DNA of 64,000 bases from Streptomyces galbus. Its GTDB lineage: Bacteria; Actinomycetota; Actinomycetes; Streptomycetales; Streptomycetaceae. The notes below the pieces were generated by a model. The model was not told the DNA's origin, did not search any database, and worked only from the letters and a program-made list of their open reading frames with translations. The DNA lies in contig NZ_SZPR01000010.1 of the NCBI RefSeq assembly GCF_005280195.1, positions 124,001 to 188,000 of the forward strand, read 5' to 3'. Shown here in pieces: positions 55,639 to 63,421 of this stretch. The position numbers and the translations under genes are program-made. Positions within the stretch are counted from its first letter, which is position 1. Each line of letters begins with the position of its first letter.

Positions 55639-56364
55639 TCAGGAGGTCCGGCGGGCCGCCACCATGCGGACGCGGGGACTGCCGTCGTCACGGCGGCCGA
55701 ACTCCGGCAGGGCGTACAGCTCCACCGCGAAACCGGCGCGCTCCAGTGCACGGCGGACGTCGCCGAGCCGGAAGGCCCGGTAGTACATCACGAACGGCGG
55801 CCGCCACAGGGCGTTGCGCACCCGCATCACGGCGTCGAAGCCCAGCAGCATCCAGAACGCCGGGTGACGGGGTCGGGGCGGCGCGAGGACCGGGAAGGCG
55901 AAGGTGCCACCGGGCCGCAGCACCCGGTGCACCTGCCGGAACAGGCCCGGGAGTTCACGGGGCAGGAAGTGGCCGAACGCGCCGAAGCTGACCACCAGGT
56001 CGAAGGCGGACGCGAAGGGCAGGGCGCGGGCGTCCGCGCGGACCCAGGAGACGCGCGGGCCGGCGACGTCCGTGCGCCGGCGGGCCTGCGCCAGCATCCC
56101 GGCACTGAAGTCGGCCCCGGTGACGCCCGAGCGGCACACCGCGGCGAGGACGCGCATGCCCGCGCCGGTGCCGCAGCACAGGTCCAGGCCCTCCTCGTAC
56201 GGGCCGGTGCGCCGCAGGGCGGCGGCGACCGCGTCGAGGACCGTGTCGGGGGTGCGGAAGGGGGTGCGGTCGAACTTCGGCGCGAGCAGGTCGTAGCCGC
56301 GCTCGACGGACGACAGCGCCTGGACGGCGAGTTCGCGCAGGGTCGGGCCCTCGGGGCTGAACAT
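55639..56364 (-). CDS. Class I SAM-dependent methyltransferase
   Basis: A 241-residue methyltransferase of the Ubie/Methyltransf_11 type: GLDLCCGTGAGMRVLAAVCR (SAM loop), VTGADFSAGMLAQARRRTDV, VRADARALPFASAFDLVVSF and HRVLRPGGTFAFPVLAPPRP. No natural-product genes flank it, so the substrate is unknown. ATG 56364 is preceded at six bases by TAGGCT, which also holds the stop codon of the upstream padR gene. Same strand as padR and close to it, so an operon plus its own promoter is possible. Confidence 0.87.
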   Translation of the reverse strand: MFSPEGPTLRELAVQALSSVERGYDLLAPKFDRTPFRTPDTVLDAVAAALRRTGPYEEGLDLCCGTGAGMRVLAAVCRSGVTGADFSAGMLAQARRRTDVAGPRVSWVRADARALPFASAFDLVVSFGAFGHFLPRELPGLFRQVHRVLRPGGTFAFPVLAPPRPRHPAFWMLLGFDAVMRVRNALWRPPFVMYYRAFRLGDVRRALERAGFAVELYALPEFGRRDDGSPRVRMVAARRTS

Positions 56365-56370
56365 CCCGGC

Positions 56371-56376
56371 AGCCTA
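56371..56376 (-). promoter_or_regulatory. -10 hexamer of the methyltransferase gene (leaderless)
   Basis: TAGGCT on the minus strand, six bases before the ATG; its first three bases are the padR stop codon. Confidence 0.4.
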
Positions 56377-56937
56377 GGGCAGCGCGGCGCGCTGGGCGAC
56401 GACGGACAGGACCCGCTCGCACCAGCGCAGGTTCTCCTCCTCGAACCCGATCCCGGCGAGCAGGGTGAGGTACGGGCCGACGCGGTCGGCCTCGCGCAGG
56501 TACTCCTCCTCCGTGCGGCCGGCCAGCAGCCTCTCCCGGACCCGCTGGTACCGGCCGAGCTTGCCGCGCGCCCAGCTCATGCGCTCCTCGACCAGCTCCC
56601 GGACGGTGGCCGGATCGACGCCGTCGCCCGCCTGGATCTTGATGAGCAGCTCGTCGCGGATCGCGGTCGGCCGGCGCGGCGGTGTGGCCGAGAAGGCCCG
56701 CAGGTCCGCGCGGCCGGCCTCGGTGAGCGTGAACATCCGCTTGTTGGGCCGCCGTTCCTGCTGCACCACGCGGGCCTGGATCAGCCCGTCCTCGGCCAGC
56801 CGCTCCAGCTCCCGGTAGAGCTGCTGCGGGGTGGAGGGCCAGAAGTTCGCCAGCGAGACGTCGAAGACCTTGGACAACTCGTAGCCCGAGGCCTCGCCCT
56901 CCAGGAGGGCGGCCAGGACGGCGTACTTGAGAGACAT
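56374..56937 (-). CDS. PadR-family regulator
   Basis: A 187-residue PadR protein: YAVLAALLEGEASGYELSKV, FDVSLANFWPSTPQQLYREL, ERLAEDGLIQARVVQQERRP, and a C-terminal dimerisation helix (ELVEERMSWARGKLGRYQRV). ATG 56937 (MSLKYAV) is chosen because the family starts there. The methyltransferase follows on the same strand nine bases later, and the SnoaL-like gene is divergent; either could be a target. Confidence 0.9.
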   Translation of the reverse strand: MSLKYAVLAALLEGEASGYELSKVFDVSLANFWPSTPQQLYRELERLAEDGLIQARVVQQERRPNKRMFTLTEAGRADLRAFSATPPRRPTAIRDELLIKIQAGDGVDPATVRELVEERMSWARGKLGRYQRVRERLLAGRTEEEYLREADRVGPYLTLLAGIGFEEENLRWCERVLSVVAQRAALP

Positions 56938-57017
56938 GTGGACACGGTAACAGCGGGTGATTATTGTCAGGCACACCTATTCAAGAAGTTGACTGACAGA
57001 GAGTCGCAGGTGATCCG

Positions 57018-57416
57018 ATGCGCGCCTTCCGCGAGGCCGTCGAGGCACGGGACATGGACGCCGTGGAGGCGCTGCTGGCCGAGGACGTCGTCTTCACCAG
57101 CCCGGTGGCGTTCAAGCCGTACGAGGGCAAGGCACTGACCGCGGCCGTCCTGCGCGGGGTGCTGCGCGTCTTCGAGGACTTCCGCTACGAGCGCGAGCTG
57201 TCCGGCCCCGACGGCCGCGACCACGCGCTGGTGTTCACCACCCGGGTGGACGGCCGCGAGCTGACCGGCTGCGACTTCCTCCACGTGGACGACGACGGGC
57301 TGATCGACCGGTTCATGGTGATGGTGCGTCCGCTGTCGGGCGCCCAGGCCCTCGCGGCCGCCATGGGCGCCCAGTTCGAGCGGATCGCGCGGGAGGCGTC
57401 GGGCGCGGCGGGGTGA
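57018..57416 (+). CDS. SnoaL-like / NTF2-fold protein
   Basis: A 132-residue protein with the cone-shaped SnoaL fold: MRAFREAVEARDMDAVEALL, AEDVVFTSPVAFKPYEGKAL, RYERELSGPDGRDHALVFTT and DFLHVDDDGLIDRFMVMVRP. Such proteins can be polyketide cyclases, isomerases or plain binding proteins; without a polyketide cluster the last is as likely. ATG 57018 has CAGGTG upstream. Divergent from padR with 80 bases between. Confidence 0.85.
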   Translation: MRAFREAVEARDMDAVEALLAEDVVFTSPVAFKPYEGKALTAAVLRGVLRVFEDFRYERELSGPDGRDHALVFTTRVDGRELTGCDFLHVDDDGLIDRFMVMVRPLSGAQALAAAMGAQFERIAREASGAAG

Positions 57417-57444
57417 ACGCGCTTACGTAGTCCTCGGGGCGCAC

Positions 57445-57450
57445 TAGCCT
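57445..57450 (+). promoter_or_regulatory. -10 hexamer of the P-loop kinase gene (leaderless)
   Basis: TAGCCT lies seven bases before ATG 57458, with no ribosome site. Confidence 0.5.
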
Positions 57451-57457
57451 GCCGCCC

Positions 57458-57994
57458 ATGAAGGTGGGCAGTGCCGACACCCGGCTGATCGTCCTGCGGG
57501 GGAACTCCGCGTCCGGCAAGTCGTCCGTGGCGGCCGCCCTCCGCGACCGCTTCGGCCGGGGCCTCGCGCTCGTCGGGCAGGACCACCTGCGCCGGACCGT
57601 GCTGCGCGAACGGGACCGGCCGGGCGGGGCGAACATCGGGCTCCTCGACACCGTCGCGCGCTACGCCCTCGACGCCGGCTACCACGTCGTCGTCGAGGGC
57701 GTCCTCGACGCCTCCCGCTACGGCGCGATGCTCGGACGCCTGTGCGCCGACCACCGGGGGCCCACGCACTGCTACTACCTGGACGTGCCGTTCGAGGAGA
57801 CCCTCCTGCGGCACGCCACCAAGCCGGACATGCCGGGTGTCGGCGAGGAGCAGCTCCGGGAGTGGTACCGGCCGCTGGACCTGCTGCCGGGCGGCCGGGA
57901 GACCGTGATCGGGGCCGGCAGCGCGCTGGCCGACACGGTGGAGCTGATCCTGCGGGAGACGGGCCTGGCGGGGCTGCCGGCGCGGGAGCACTGA
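57458..57994 (+). CDS. P-loop kinase / zeta-toxin-like AAA protein
   Basis: A 178-residue P-loop protein. Walker A VLRGNSASGKSSVAAALRDR is at residues 12-31; later come a conserved QDHLRRTVLRERDRPG, VVVEGVLDASRYGAMLGRL (Walker B-like with an acid) and LDVPFEETLLRHATKP. It resembles small kinases annotated as zeta-toxin or AAA ATPase in Streptomyces. No antitoxin is next to it, so I expect a metabolic kinase. ATG 57458 is at a leaderless position. Confidence 0.83.
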   Translation: MKVGSADTRLIVLRGNSASGKSSVAAALRDRFGRGLALVGQDHLRRTVLRERDRPGGANIGLLDTVARYALDAGYHVVVEGVLDASRYGAMLGRLCADHRGPTHCYYLDVPFEETLLRHATKPDMPGVGEEQLREWYRPLDLLPGGRETVIGAGSALADTVELILRETGLAGLPAREH

Positions 57995-58037
57995 GCGGGA
58001 CACGCGACACCGGCCGCCCCGGCCGTCCGGACGGTCC

Positions 58038-58067
58038 CGGAATACGGCGGCTCCCCGCCGTGTTCCG
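58038..58067 (+). terminator. Hairpin after the P-loop kinase gene
   Basis: Arms CGGAATACGGCGG (58038-58050) and CCGCCGTGTTCCG (58055-58067) pair along 13 positions with one G.U wobble; 4-base loop. Confidence 0.6.
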
Positions 58068-58090
58068 CCCACAGCACGGTCAGCGAGTGC

Positions 58091-58380
58091 TACGCTGCCG
58101 TCAGCACCTGTGCACGCCCCGTCGTGGGCGTCGGTGCGGATCTTCTCCCCGTCGCACTTCTCCTCTGCGCGACGCTCTTGGTTTTCCGTCCGCATCCCGG
58201 GCTCACGCCCGTCGCGCACCCGGGTGCCGTTCCCGCCGCCCGGAGGCCCTTCCGTCACGCCAGGCAGTCGCCCTCTTCGCGCACGCCGGCCGGCCTCCGC
58301 CCTCCGCGGCTCCTCCCCTTTCCGCGCAACTCCCTCAGCGCAGCTTCCCCCGTCCGTCGTCCTCGAAAGGACCGACCACC
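58091..58380 (+). promoter_or_regulatory. rho promoter and long pyrimidine-rich leader
   Basis: The -10-like TACGCT (58091-58096) would start a transcript with about 278 bases before the rho start codon. The leader is rich in C and T on the plus strand and poor in A (ATCTTCTCCCCGTCGCACTT, GCTCCTCCCCTTTCCGCGCA). No leader gene is supported; a frame at 58110 has no ribosome site. Rho genes are often autoregulated through such leaders. Confidence 0.5.
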
Positions 58381-59523
58381 ATGACCACCACACTCGAACG
58401 TCCCCCCGTCCAGCAGCGGCCCCCGGCCCGGACCGTCACCGGCGTCCTCGACGTCGACGGCGACGGCAAGGGGCACCTGCGCGGCCCGGACTGCCTGCCC
58501 TCCCCCGCCGACCCCACGGTGCCCGCCGCCCTGATCCGCCGTCACGGGCTGCGCAAGGGCGACCTGGTGGAGGGCGTGCGCGGCGACCAGCGCGCGCTGA
58601 CCGACGTCACCCGCGTCGACGGCCGTACCCCGCAGGCGCTGCGCGACCGCCGTCACTTCCGTGACCTGACGCCCCTGCACCCGAGCGAGCGGCTGCGGCT
58701 GGAACACCCGGCCGCCGGGCTCGCCGGGCGCGTCACCGATCTGCTCGCGCCCGTCGGCAAGGGCCAGCGCGGACTGCTCGTGGCCCCGCCCAAGACCGGC
58801 AAGACCGTGCTGATCCAGCAGCTCGCCGCCGCCGTCGCCGGGAACCACCCCGAGTGCCGGCTGATGGTCGTGCTGCTCGACGAACGGCCCGAGGAGGTCA
58901 CCGACATGCGCCGCTCGGTGCGCGGCGAGGTGTACGCCTCGACCTTCGACCGGTCCGCGCGGCAGCACATCGCGCTCGCCGACCTCGTGATCGAGCGGGC
59001 CAAGCGGCTGGTGGAGGCCGGGGAGGACGTCGTGATCCTCCTGGACTCCCTGACCCGGCTGTGCCGGGCCCACAACAACGCGGCCGCCTCCGGGGGCCGG
59101 ACGCTCAGCGGCGGCGTCGACGCGGGCGCGCTGCTCGGGCCGAAGCGGTTCTTCGGGGCCGCGCGCGCCGCCGAGGAGGGCGGCTCGCTCACCGTCCTCG
59201 CCACGGCGCTCGTGGAGACCGGCTCACGCGCCGACGACTTCTTCTTCGAGGAGCTCAAGGGCACCGGCAACATGGAGCTGCGCCTGGACCGCGAACCGGC
59301 CTCCCGGCGCGTCTTCCCGGCCGTCGACATCGACGCCTCCGGCACCCGTCGCGAGGAACTCCTCCTGTCCCCCGCCGAGTTGACCGCGGTGCGGGGCCTG
59401 CGACGGGCGCTGCGCACCCGTGACGGCCACGCCCACCTGGAGACCCTGCTGGAGCGGATGCGCCAGAGCCCGGACAACGCGACGTTCCTGCGACGCATCC
59501 AGCCGACCCTGCCGGCGGCATAG
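58381..59523 (+). CDS. rho: Short transcription termination factor Rho
   Basis: A 380-residue Rho, far shorter than the housekeeping Streptomyces Rho with its long charged N-terminal insertion, and without the N-terminal helix bundle of E. coli Rho. Residues 18-70 are the RNA-binding OB fold (GVLDVDGDGKGHLRGPD), where the RNP1 aromatic residues of E. coli (DGFGFLR) are replaced by K30 and H32. The ATPase is intact: P-loop APPKTGKTVL, DERPEEVTDMRRSV, VVILLDSLTRLCRAHN and FEELKGTGNMELRLDR. Probably a second Rho. ATG 58381 has AAAGGA upstream. Confidence 0.9.
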   Translation: MTTTLERPPVQQRPPARTVTGVLDVDGDGKGHLRGPDCLPSPADPTVPAALIRRHGLRKGDLVEGVRGDQRALTDVTRVDGRTPQALRDRRHFRDLTPLHPSERLRLEHPAAGLAGRVTDLLAPVGKGQRGLLVAPPKTGKTVLIQQLAAAVAGNHPECRLMVVLLDERPEEVTDMRRSVRGEVYASTFDRSARQHIALADLVIERAKRLVEAGEDVVILLDSLTRLCRAHNNAAASGGRTLSGGVDAGALLGPKRFFGAARAAEEGGSLTVLATALVETGSRADDFFFEELKGTGNMELRLDREPASRRVFPAVDIDASGTRREELLLSPAELTAVRGLRRALRTRDGHAHLETLLERMRQSPDNATFLRRIQPTLPAA

Positions 59524-59613
59524 CGTCCCCGCCCGGCCCGTGGTGCGTGCGGCATCCGGGTGCTCGCCGGGCGCGTACGGCACGGGGAGCGCCGGGATGA
59601 GGGCGCCGGTTTC

Positions 59614-59619
59614 TACGTT
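59614..59619 (+). promoter_or_regulatory. -10 hexamer of the carboxypeptidase gene (leaderless)
   Basis: TACGTT lies six bases before ATG 59626. Confidence 0.5.
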
Positions 59620-59625
59620 GCTCAT

Positions 59626-60822
59626 ATGAAGATCGGATTCTCTTCTCGGTCGTTCGTGTCCCGGACCACCGTGTCGGCCTGCGCGCTCTGCACGGCCGGG
59701 GTCCTCGCCCTCGGCCCGGCCGCGGTCGCCACCCCCCGCGCGGCGGACCCCGGCGGACCCGGGGCGGCGCCCGCGCCGGGACTGCTCCACATGCCCGGCG
59801 TGCAGGTCCGGCCCCGGCCGGGCGCGCCCGCGGTCCCGGCGCTGTCCGCGCTGTCGTGGCTGGTGGCCGACGCCGACAGCGGTGACGTGCTCGCCGCCTC
59901 CGACGCGCACCGCCCGCTGCCGCCCGCCAGCACCCTCAAGACGCTCTTCGCGCTCACCGTGCTGCCGTCGCTGCCCGCCGGGATCCGGCACCGGGTCAGC
60001 GAGCAGGAGCTGGCCGGGATCGGCGCGGGCAGCAGCCTGGTCGGGGTCGCGCCGGGACGCACGTACGAGGTCGCCGACCTGTGGCGCGGGGTGTTCCTCA
60101 ACTCCGGCAACGACGCCGTGCACGTGCTCGCCGCGCTCAGCGGCGGCTGGCAGGCGGCGGCCGAGCGGATGCAGGCCACAGCACGGGAACTCGGCGCGCT
60201 CGACACCCACGTGCTGTCGCCCGACGGGTACGACACGCCCGGACAGGTCTCGTCGGCGTACGACCTGGCGGTGTTCGGGCGCGCCGGGCTGCGCAACGCG
60301 GACTTCGCCCGGTACTGCGCGACCGCGCAGGCGCAGTTCCCCGGCGCCGGCGGGGGCTCGTACGCGATCGCCAACACCAACCGGCTGCTGACCGGGAACG
60401 GGGTCGCGCCCTACCCGGGCCTGATCGGCATCAAGAACGGCTACACCAGCCAGGCCGGGAACACCCTGGTGGCCGCCGCCCGCCGGGACGGGCGCACGCT
60501 GGTGGTGACGGTGATGAACCCCCGGTCGGGCGGCGGCCTCGCGGTCTACGAGGAGGCGCGGGCGCTGCTGGACTGGGGGTTCGCCGCCGCCGGGCGCGTC
60601 GATCCGGTGGGGTCGCTGGACGCCTCCCGCCCCGCCCCGCCCAGACCGGGGCCCGGGCCCGCCGCGGTGCCGGCGACCCCGGTCGTCGCCCCCGCCGCGG
60701 CGGAGGAGGACGGCCGTCCGGGGTGGCCGGACGCGGTGGCCGTCGTGGGGGCCGCCTGTCTGGGGGCCGCCGCCGTCGCGCTGGGGCTGCGGTGGCGGCT
60801 GCGCCGCTCCGCCGGCACCTGA
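59626..60822 (+). CDS. D-alanyl-D-alanine carboxypeptidase (class S11, DacC-like)
   Basis: A 398-residue membrane-anchored peptidase that trims the terminal D-alanine of peptidoglycan stems. Signal peptide (TTVSACALCTAGVLALGPAA). Motifs: PASTLKTLFAL (SxxK), LNSGNDAVHVLAAL (SxN) and LIGIKNGYTSQAGNT, where the third motif is KNG instead of KTG. C-terminal Pro/Ala linker and membrane helix (VAVVGAACLGAAAVALGLRW). ATG 59626 is at a leaderless position behind TACGTT. Its last 277 bases overlap the GT87-like gene on the other strand. Confidence 0.92.
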   Translation: MKIGFSSRSFVSRTTVSACALCTAGVLALGPAAVATPRAADPGGPGAAPAPGLLHMPGVQVRPRPGAPAVPALSALSWLVADADSGDVLAASDAHRPLPPASTLKTLFALTVLPSLPAGIRHRVSEQELAGIGAGSSLVGVAPGRTYEVADLWRGVFLNSGNDAVHVLAALSGGWQAAAERMQATARELGALDTHVLSPDGYDTPGQVSSAYDLAVFGRAGLRNADFARYCATAQAQFPGAGGGSYAIANTNRLLTGNGVAPYPGLIGIKNGYTSQAGNTLVAAARRDGRTLVVTVMNPRSGGGLAVYEEARALLDWGFAAAGRVDPVGSLDASRPAPPRPGPGPAAVPATPVVAPAAAEEDGRPGWPDAVAVVGAACLGAAAVALGLRWRLRRSAGT

Positions 60823-61919
60823 TCGACCGGCAGGAGGAGCAGCAGTCCGAGGGTGATCCAGGTGTAGGTGTTGGCGCCGATAAAGCCGTCGACGCCGGAG
60901 GCGTCCTCGCCCCACAGCCACACCACGCTGGTGCACATCACGGCGTACAGGGCGCCCGCCACGCGCGGGTGCCCGGCGCGGAGCAGGACGGCGAAGGACG
61001 GCAGCAGCCACACCAGGTGGTGCACCCAGGTGACGGGGCTGACCAGACAGGCCGCCAGGCCGGTCAGCGCGAACGCCGCCGGCCAGTCGCCCGCGGCCGC
61101 CGCCCGGCGCGAGCGGCGGGCCCACACGACCAGCACGGCCAGCGCGCACACCACCCACACGGTGTGGCCCGCCACGCCGAGACGGGCCAGGACGCCCTGG
61201 AGCGACTGGTTGGAGACGTAGTCCGGGCGCCCCACCCGGCCGGTGTCCCACAGCGCCTCGGTCCAGTAGGAGCGCGAGGCGGCCGGGGCGAGCAGCGCGG
61301 CGGACGCGGTGGCCGCGGCGGCGACCGCGGTGGCCAGGGCGGCCGCGCGCGGGCGGCGGGCGAGGAGCAGCAGCCCGATGAACAGGGCCGGGGTCAGCTT
61401 GACCGCCGCGGCGAGGCCGATGCCGACGCCCGCCCACCGGGTGCGGCCGGTCGTCAGCAGCCAGGCGTCGGTCAGCACCAGGGCCAGCAGCAGGACGTTC
61501 ACCTGCCCGAAGCTCACGGTGTCGCGCAACGGCTCGTACAGGGCGAGGGCGCAGGCGGCCAGGGCGGCCCCGTACCAGCCGTGCCGACGCCAGGACGGCC
61601 CGGCCAGCACCCGCAGCACCCACACGAGGGCCGCCGCGTCGAGCAGCAGGCACAGGACGACGGCGGCCCCCAGGCCGAGCAGGGCCATGGGCAGCATGAC
61701 GAGCGCCGCGAACGGCGGATAGGTGAAGCCGTACGGGGTGCCCGGGACCCGGTAGTCGTAGAGGCGGCCGCCGTGGACCCAGGCGTCGACGGCGCCGTCG
61801 TAGACGCGCAGGTCGAACCAGTCGCGCAGCAGCGGCACGGTCGCCGTGAAGGCGGTGACGGCGGCGGCGAGGACGGCGACCAGCACGAGCCGGCCGCGCA
61901 CGGTGCGGGGCGCTCTCAT
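60546..61919 (-). CDS. GT87-like membrane mannosyltransferase
   Basis: A polyprenyl-phosphate-mannose-dependent glycosyltransferase of the GT87 type with about ten membrane helices (RGRLVLVAVLAAAVTAFTAT, FTYPPFAALVMLPMALLGLG, VSFGQVNVLLLALVLTDAWL). The loop after the first helix holds the aspartate-tyrosine pattern LRDWFDLRVYDGA. The fold should end near 60830 (LLLLLPVDQVPAERRSRH); downstream of this the frame stays open 90 more codons of low complexity to 60546, antisense to the carboxypeptidase. ATG 61919 overlaps the mptB-like stop by 4 bases (ATGA). Confidence 0.85.
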   Translation of the reverse strand: MRAPRTVRGRLVLVAVLAAAVTAFTATVPLLRDWFDLRVYDGAVDAWVHGGRLYDYRVPGTPYGFTYPPFAALVMLPMALLGLGAAVVLCLLLDAAALVWVLRVLAGPSWRRHGWYGAALAACALALYEPLRDTVSFGQVNVLLLALVLTDAWLLTTGRTRWAGVGIGLAAAVKLTPALFIGLLLLARRPRAAALATAVAAAATASAALLAPAASRSYWTEALWDTGRVGRPDYVSNQSLQGVLARLGVAGHTVWVVCALAVLVVWARRSRRAAAAGDWPAAFALTGLAACLVSPVTWVHHLVWLLPSFAVLLRAGHPRVAGALYAVMCTSVVWLWGEDASGVDGFIGANTYTWITLGLLLLLPVDQVPAERRSRHRSPSATAAAPRQAAPTTATASGHPGRPSSSAAAGATTGVAGTAAGPGPGLGGAGREASSDPTGSTRPAAANPQSSSARASS

Positions 61920-63319
61920 GCCGGCCGCGCCGCCACCGCGGGCCCCGCGGCCGGCCGGGCCTGCCACAGCACCACCACGGCGAGCGCCCCGCCCGAGACG
62001 GCCAGGACCAGTTGGTCGGCGCCGGCCGGACCGCCGTCGGGCAGCACGGCCAGGGCCAGGACGCCGGCCACGGCCGCCGTGCGGTGGCGGACGGAGGTGC
62101 TGGGCGCGGCGGCGGCGACGAGGAACAGCCCCCACAGGGCGTACCAGGGGCGGATCGCCGGGCCGAACGCGGCGACCGCGGCCAGGCTCAGGCCGAGCGC
62201 GTACACCGGGCGCGGACGCAGCCGCCACCAGATGACGGCCAGCAGACCGGCGGTGACGACGAGGCCGAGGGCGTGCCAGGCGGGCACGGCCAGCGGGGCG
62301 AGGTCGCTGCCGAGGTGTTCCAGCAGGGCCCGGGTGGCGCGACCGAGGAGGCCGGTGAGGGCCCAGTTCTGCGCGGACACGGGGGTGCCGAGCGCGCCGA
62401 TCCAGCCGTAGCCCGTGCCCGCGACCGCCGTCGCCGCGACCGTGGTGGCGGCGGCCGCCCCGACGGTCGTCAGCACGGCCGGGACCGGACGGTGGCCGGT
62501 CCGCAGCTGCACGACGAGGACCGCGGCGAGACCGAGGACCGCGGGCGCCTTGACCAGGGCGGCGAGCGTGACGAGGACGGTGCCGAGGGCCGGGCGGCGG
62601 CCGAGCGCGGCCACCAGGCCGACGCCGAGCAGGCCCAGCATCAGGGCGTCGTTGTGGGCGCCTGCCACCAGGTGCAGCAGGACCAGGGGGTTCAGGACGC
62701 CCAGCCACAGCGCGGCGGACGGGTCCGCGCCGCACTGCCGCGCCAGGCGGGGCAGCGCCGCGGCCATCAGGGCCACCCCGAGCAGGGCGACGAGGCGCAT
62801 GCCGAGCAGTCCGGCGGGGAGCTCGCCCCCGGTGAGGCCCGACAGGGCGGCCGCGAGCGCGAGGAACACCGGGCCGTAGGGGGCGCCGGTGTGCTGCCAC
62901 AGCGGGGCGACCTCGTCCGCGAGGGGCCCGCCGAGCCGGGCGGGACCGTGGGCGTACACGTCCAGGTGGGCGTCGACCATGGCGCCCTGCGCCAGGTAGC
63001 TGTAGACGTCGCGGCTGAACAGCGGCGGCGCGAGGAGAAGCGGCGCCGCCCAGACCGCGAGGACCAGCGTCAGCGCCCGGGGGGACGGCCGGTCGGCACC
63101 GCCCACCAGACGGCCGAGCAGCGCCCAGGCCGCGGTCAGCAGGACCAGGCCGCAGTAGACGCCGACCAGGCCGAGGGCGGCCCGGGGCGAGGAGGGGGCC
63201 AGGAGCTCGCGGGCGGGCAGGGCACCGGCCGTCTCGCCGCCCAGTGCGAGACACGCGGTGCCGCCCAGGCCGAGGACCTGGCAGCGGCGGAGAGCGACGG
63301 GACGCATCATGGCCGGCAC
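61916..63319 (-). CDS. MptB-like alpha-1,6-mannosyltransferase
   Basis: A 467-residue membrane enzyme of the polyprenol-phosphate-mannose-using GT-C family with about 12 helices. The catalytic aspartate is in LFSRDVYSYLAQGAMV, at the first outer loop, and the conserved LNPLVLLHLVAGAHNDALML follows. MptB makes lipomannan in mycobacteria; Streptomyces homologues may build cell-wall mannans or glycoproteins. GTG 63319 is the first start, with ATGs at 63310 and 63307 also possible. Coupled to the GT87-like gene. Confidence 0.85.
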   Translation of the reverse strand: MPAMMRPVALRRCQVLGLGGTACLALGGETAGALPARELLAPSSPRAALGLVGVYCGLVLLTAAWALLGRLVGGADRPSPRALTLVLAVWAAPLLLAPPLFSRDVYSYLAQGAMVDAHLDVYAHGPARLGGPLADEVAPLWQHTGAPYGPVFLALAAALSGLTGGELPAGLLGMRLVALLGVALMAAALPRLARQCGADPSAALWLGVLNPLVLLHLVAGAHNDALMLGLLGVGLVAALGRRPALGTVLVTLAALVKAPAVLGLAAVLVVQLRTGHRPVPAVLTTVGAAAATTVAATAVAGTGYGWIGALGTPVSAQNWALTGLLGRATRALLEHLGSDLAPLAVPAWHALGLVVTAGLLAVIWWRLRPRPVYALGLSLAAVAAFGPAIRPWYALWGLFLVAAAAPSTSVRHRTAAVAGVLALAVLPDGGPAGADQLVLAVSGGALAVVVLWQARPAAGPAVAARPA

Positions 63320-63421
63320 GCGGCCAGTGTGACGAGGGCGGGTGGCCGGAGAGCGACGTCTCCCCAGCGGTCCGACGGCCGGTGCGTGACCGCGGCGTGC
63401 CCGCCCGGCGGGCCGGGCGGC

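Noticed and set aside
56965..56998. Inverted repeat TGTCAG...CTGACA between padR and the SnoaL-like gene
   Set aside because: Arms of six bases with a 22-base spacer are too weak and too far apart to claim a PadR operator.
57458..57994. A zeta-type toxin of a toxin-antitoxin pair
   Set aside because: The P-loop kinase has no small antitoxin gene on either side, and relatives in Streptomyces are common single genes.
58110..58380. A leader peptide gene upstream of rho
   Set aside because: The open frame has no ribosome site, has skewed composition, and runs on through the rho start in another phase.
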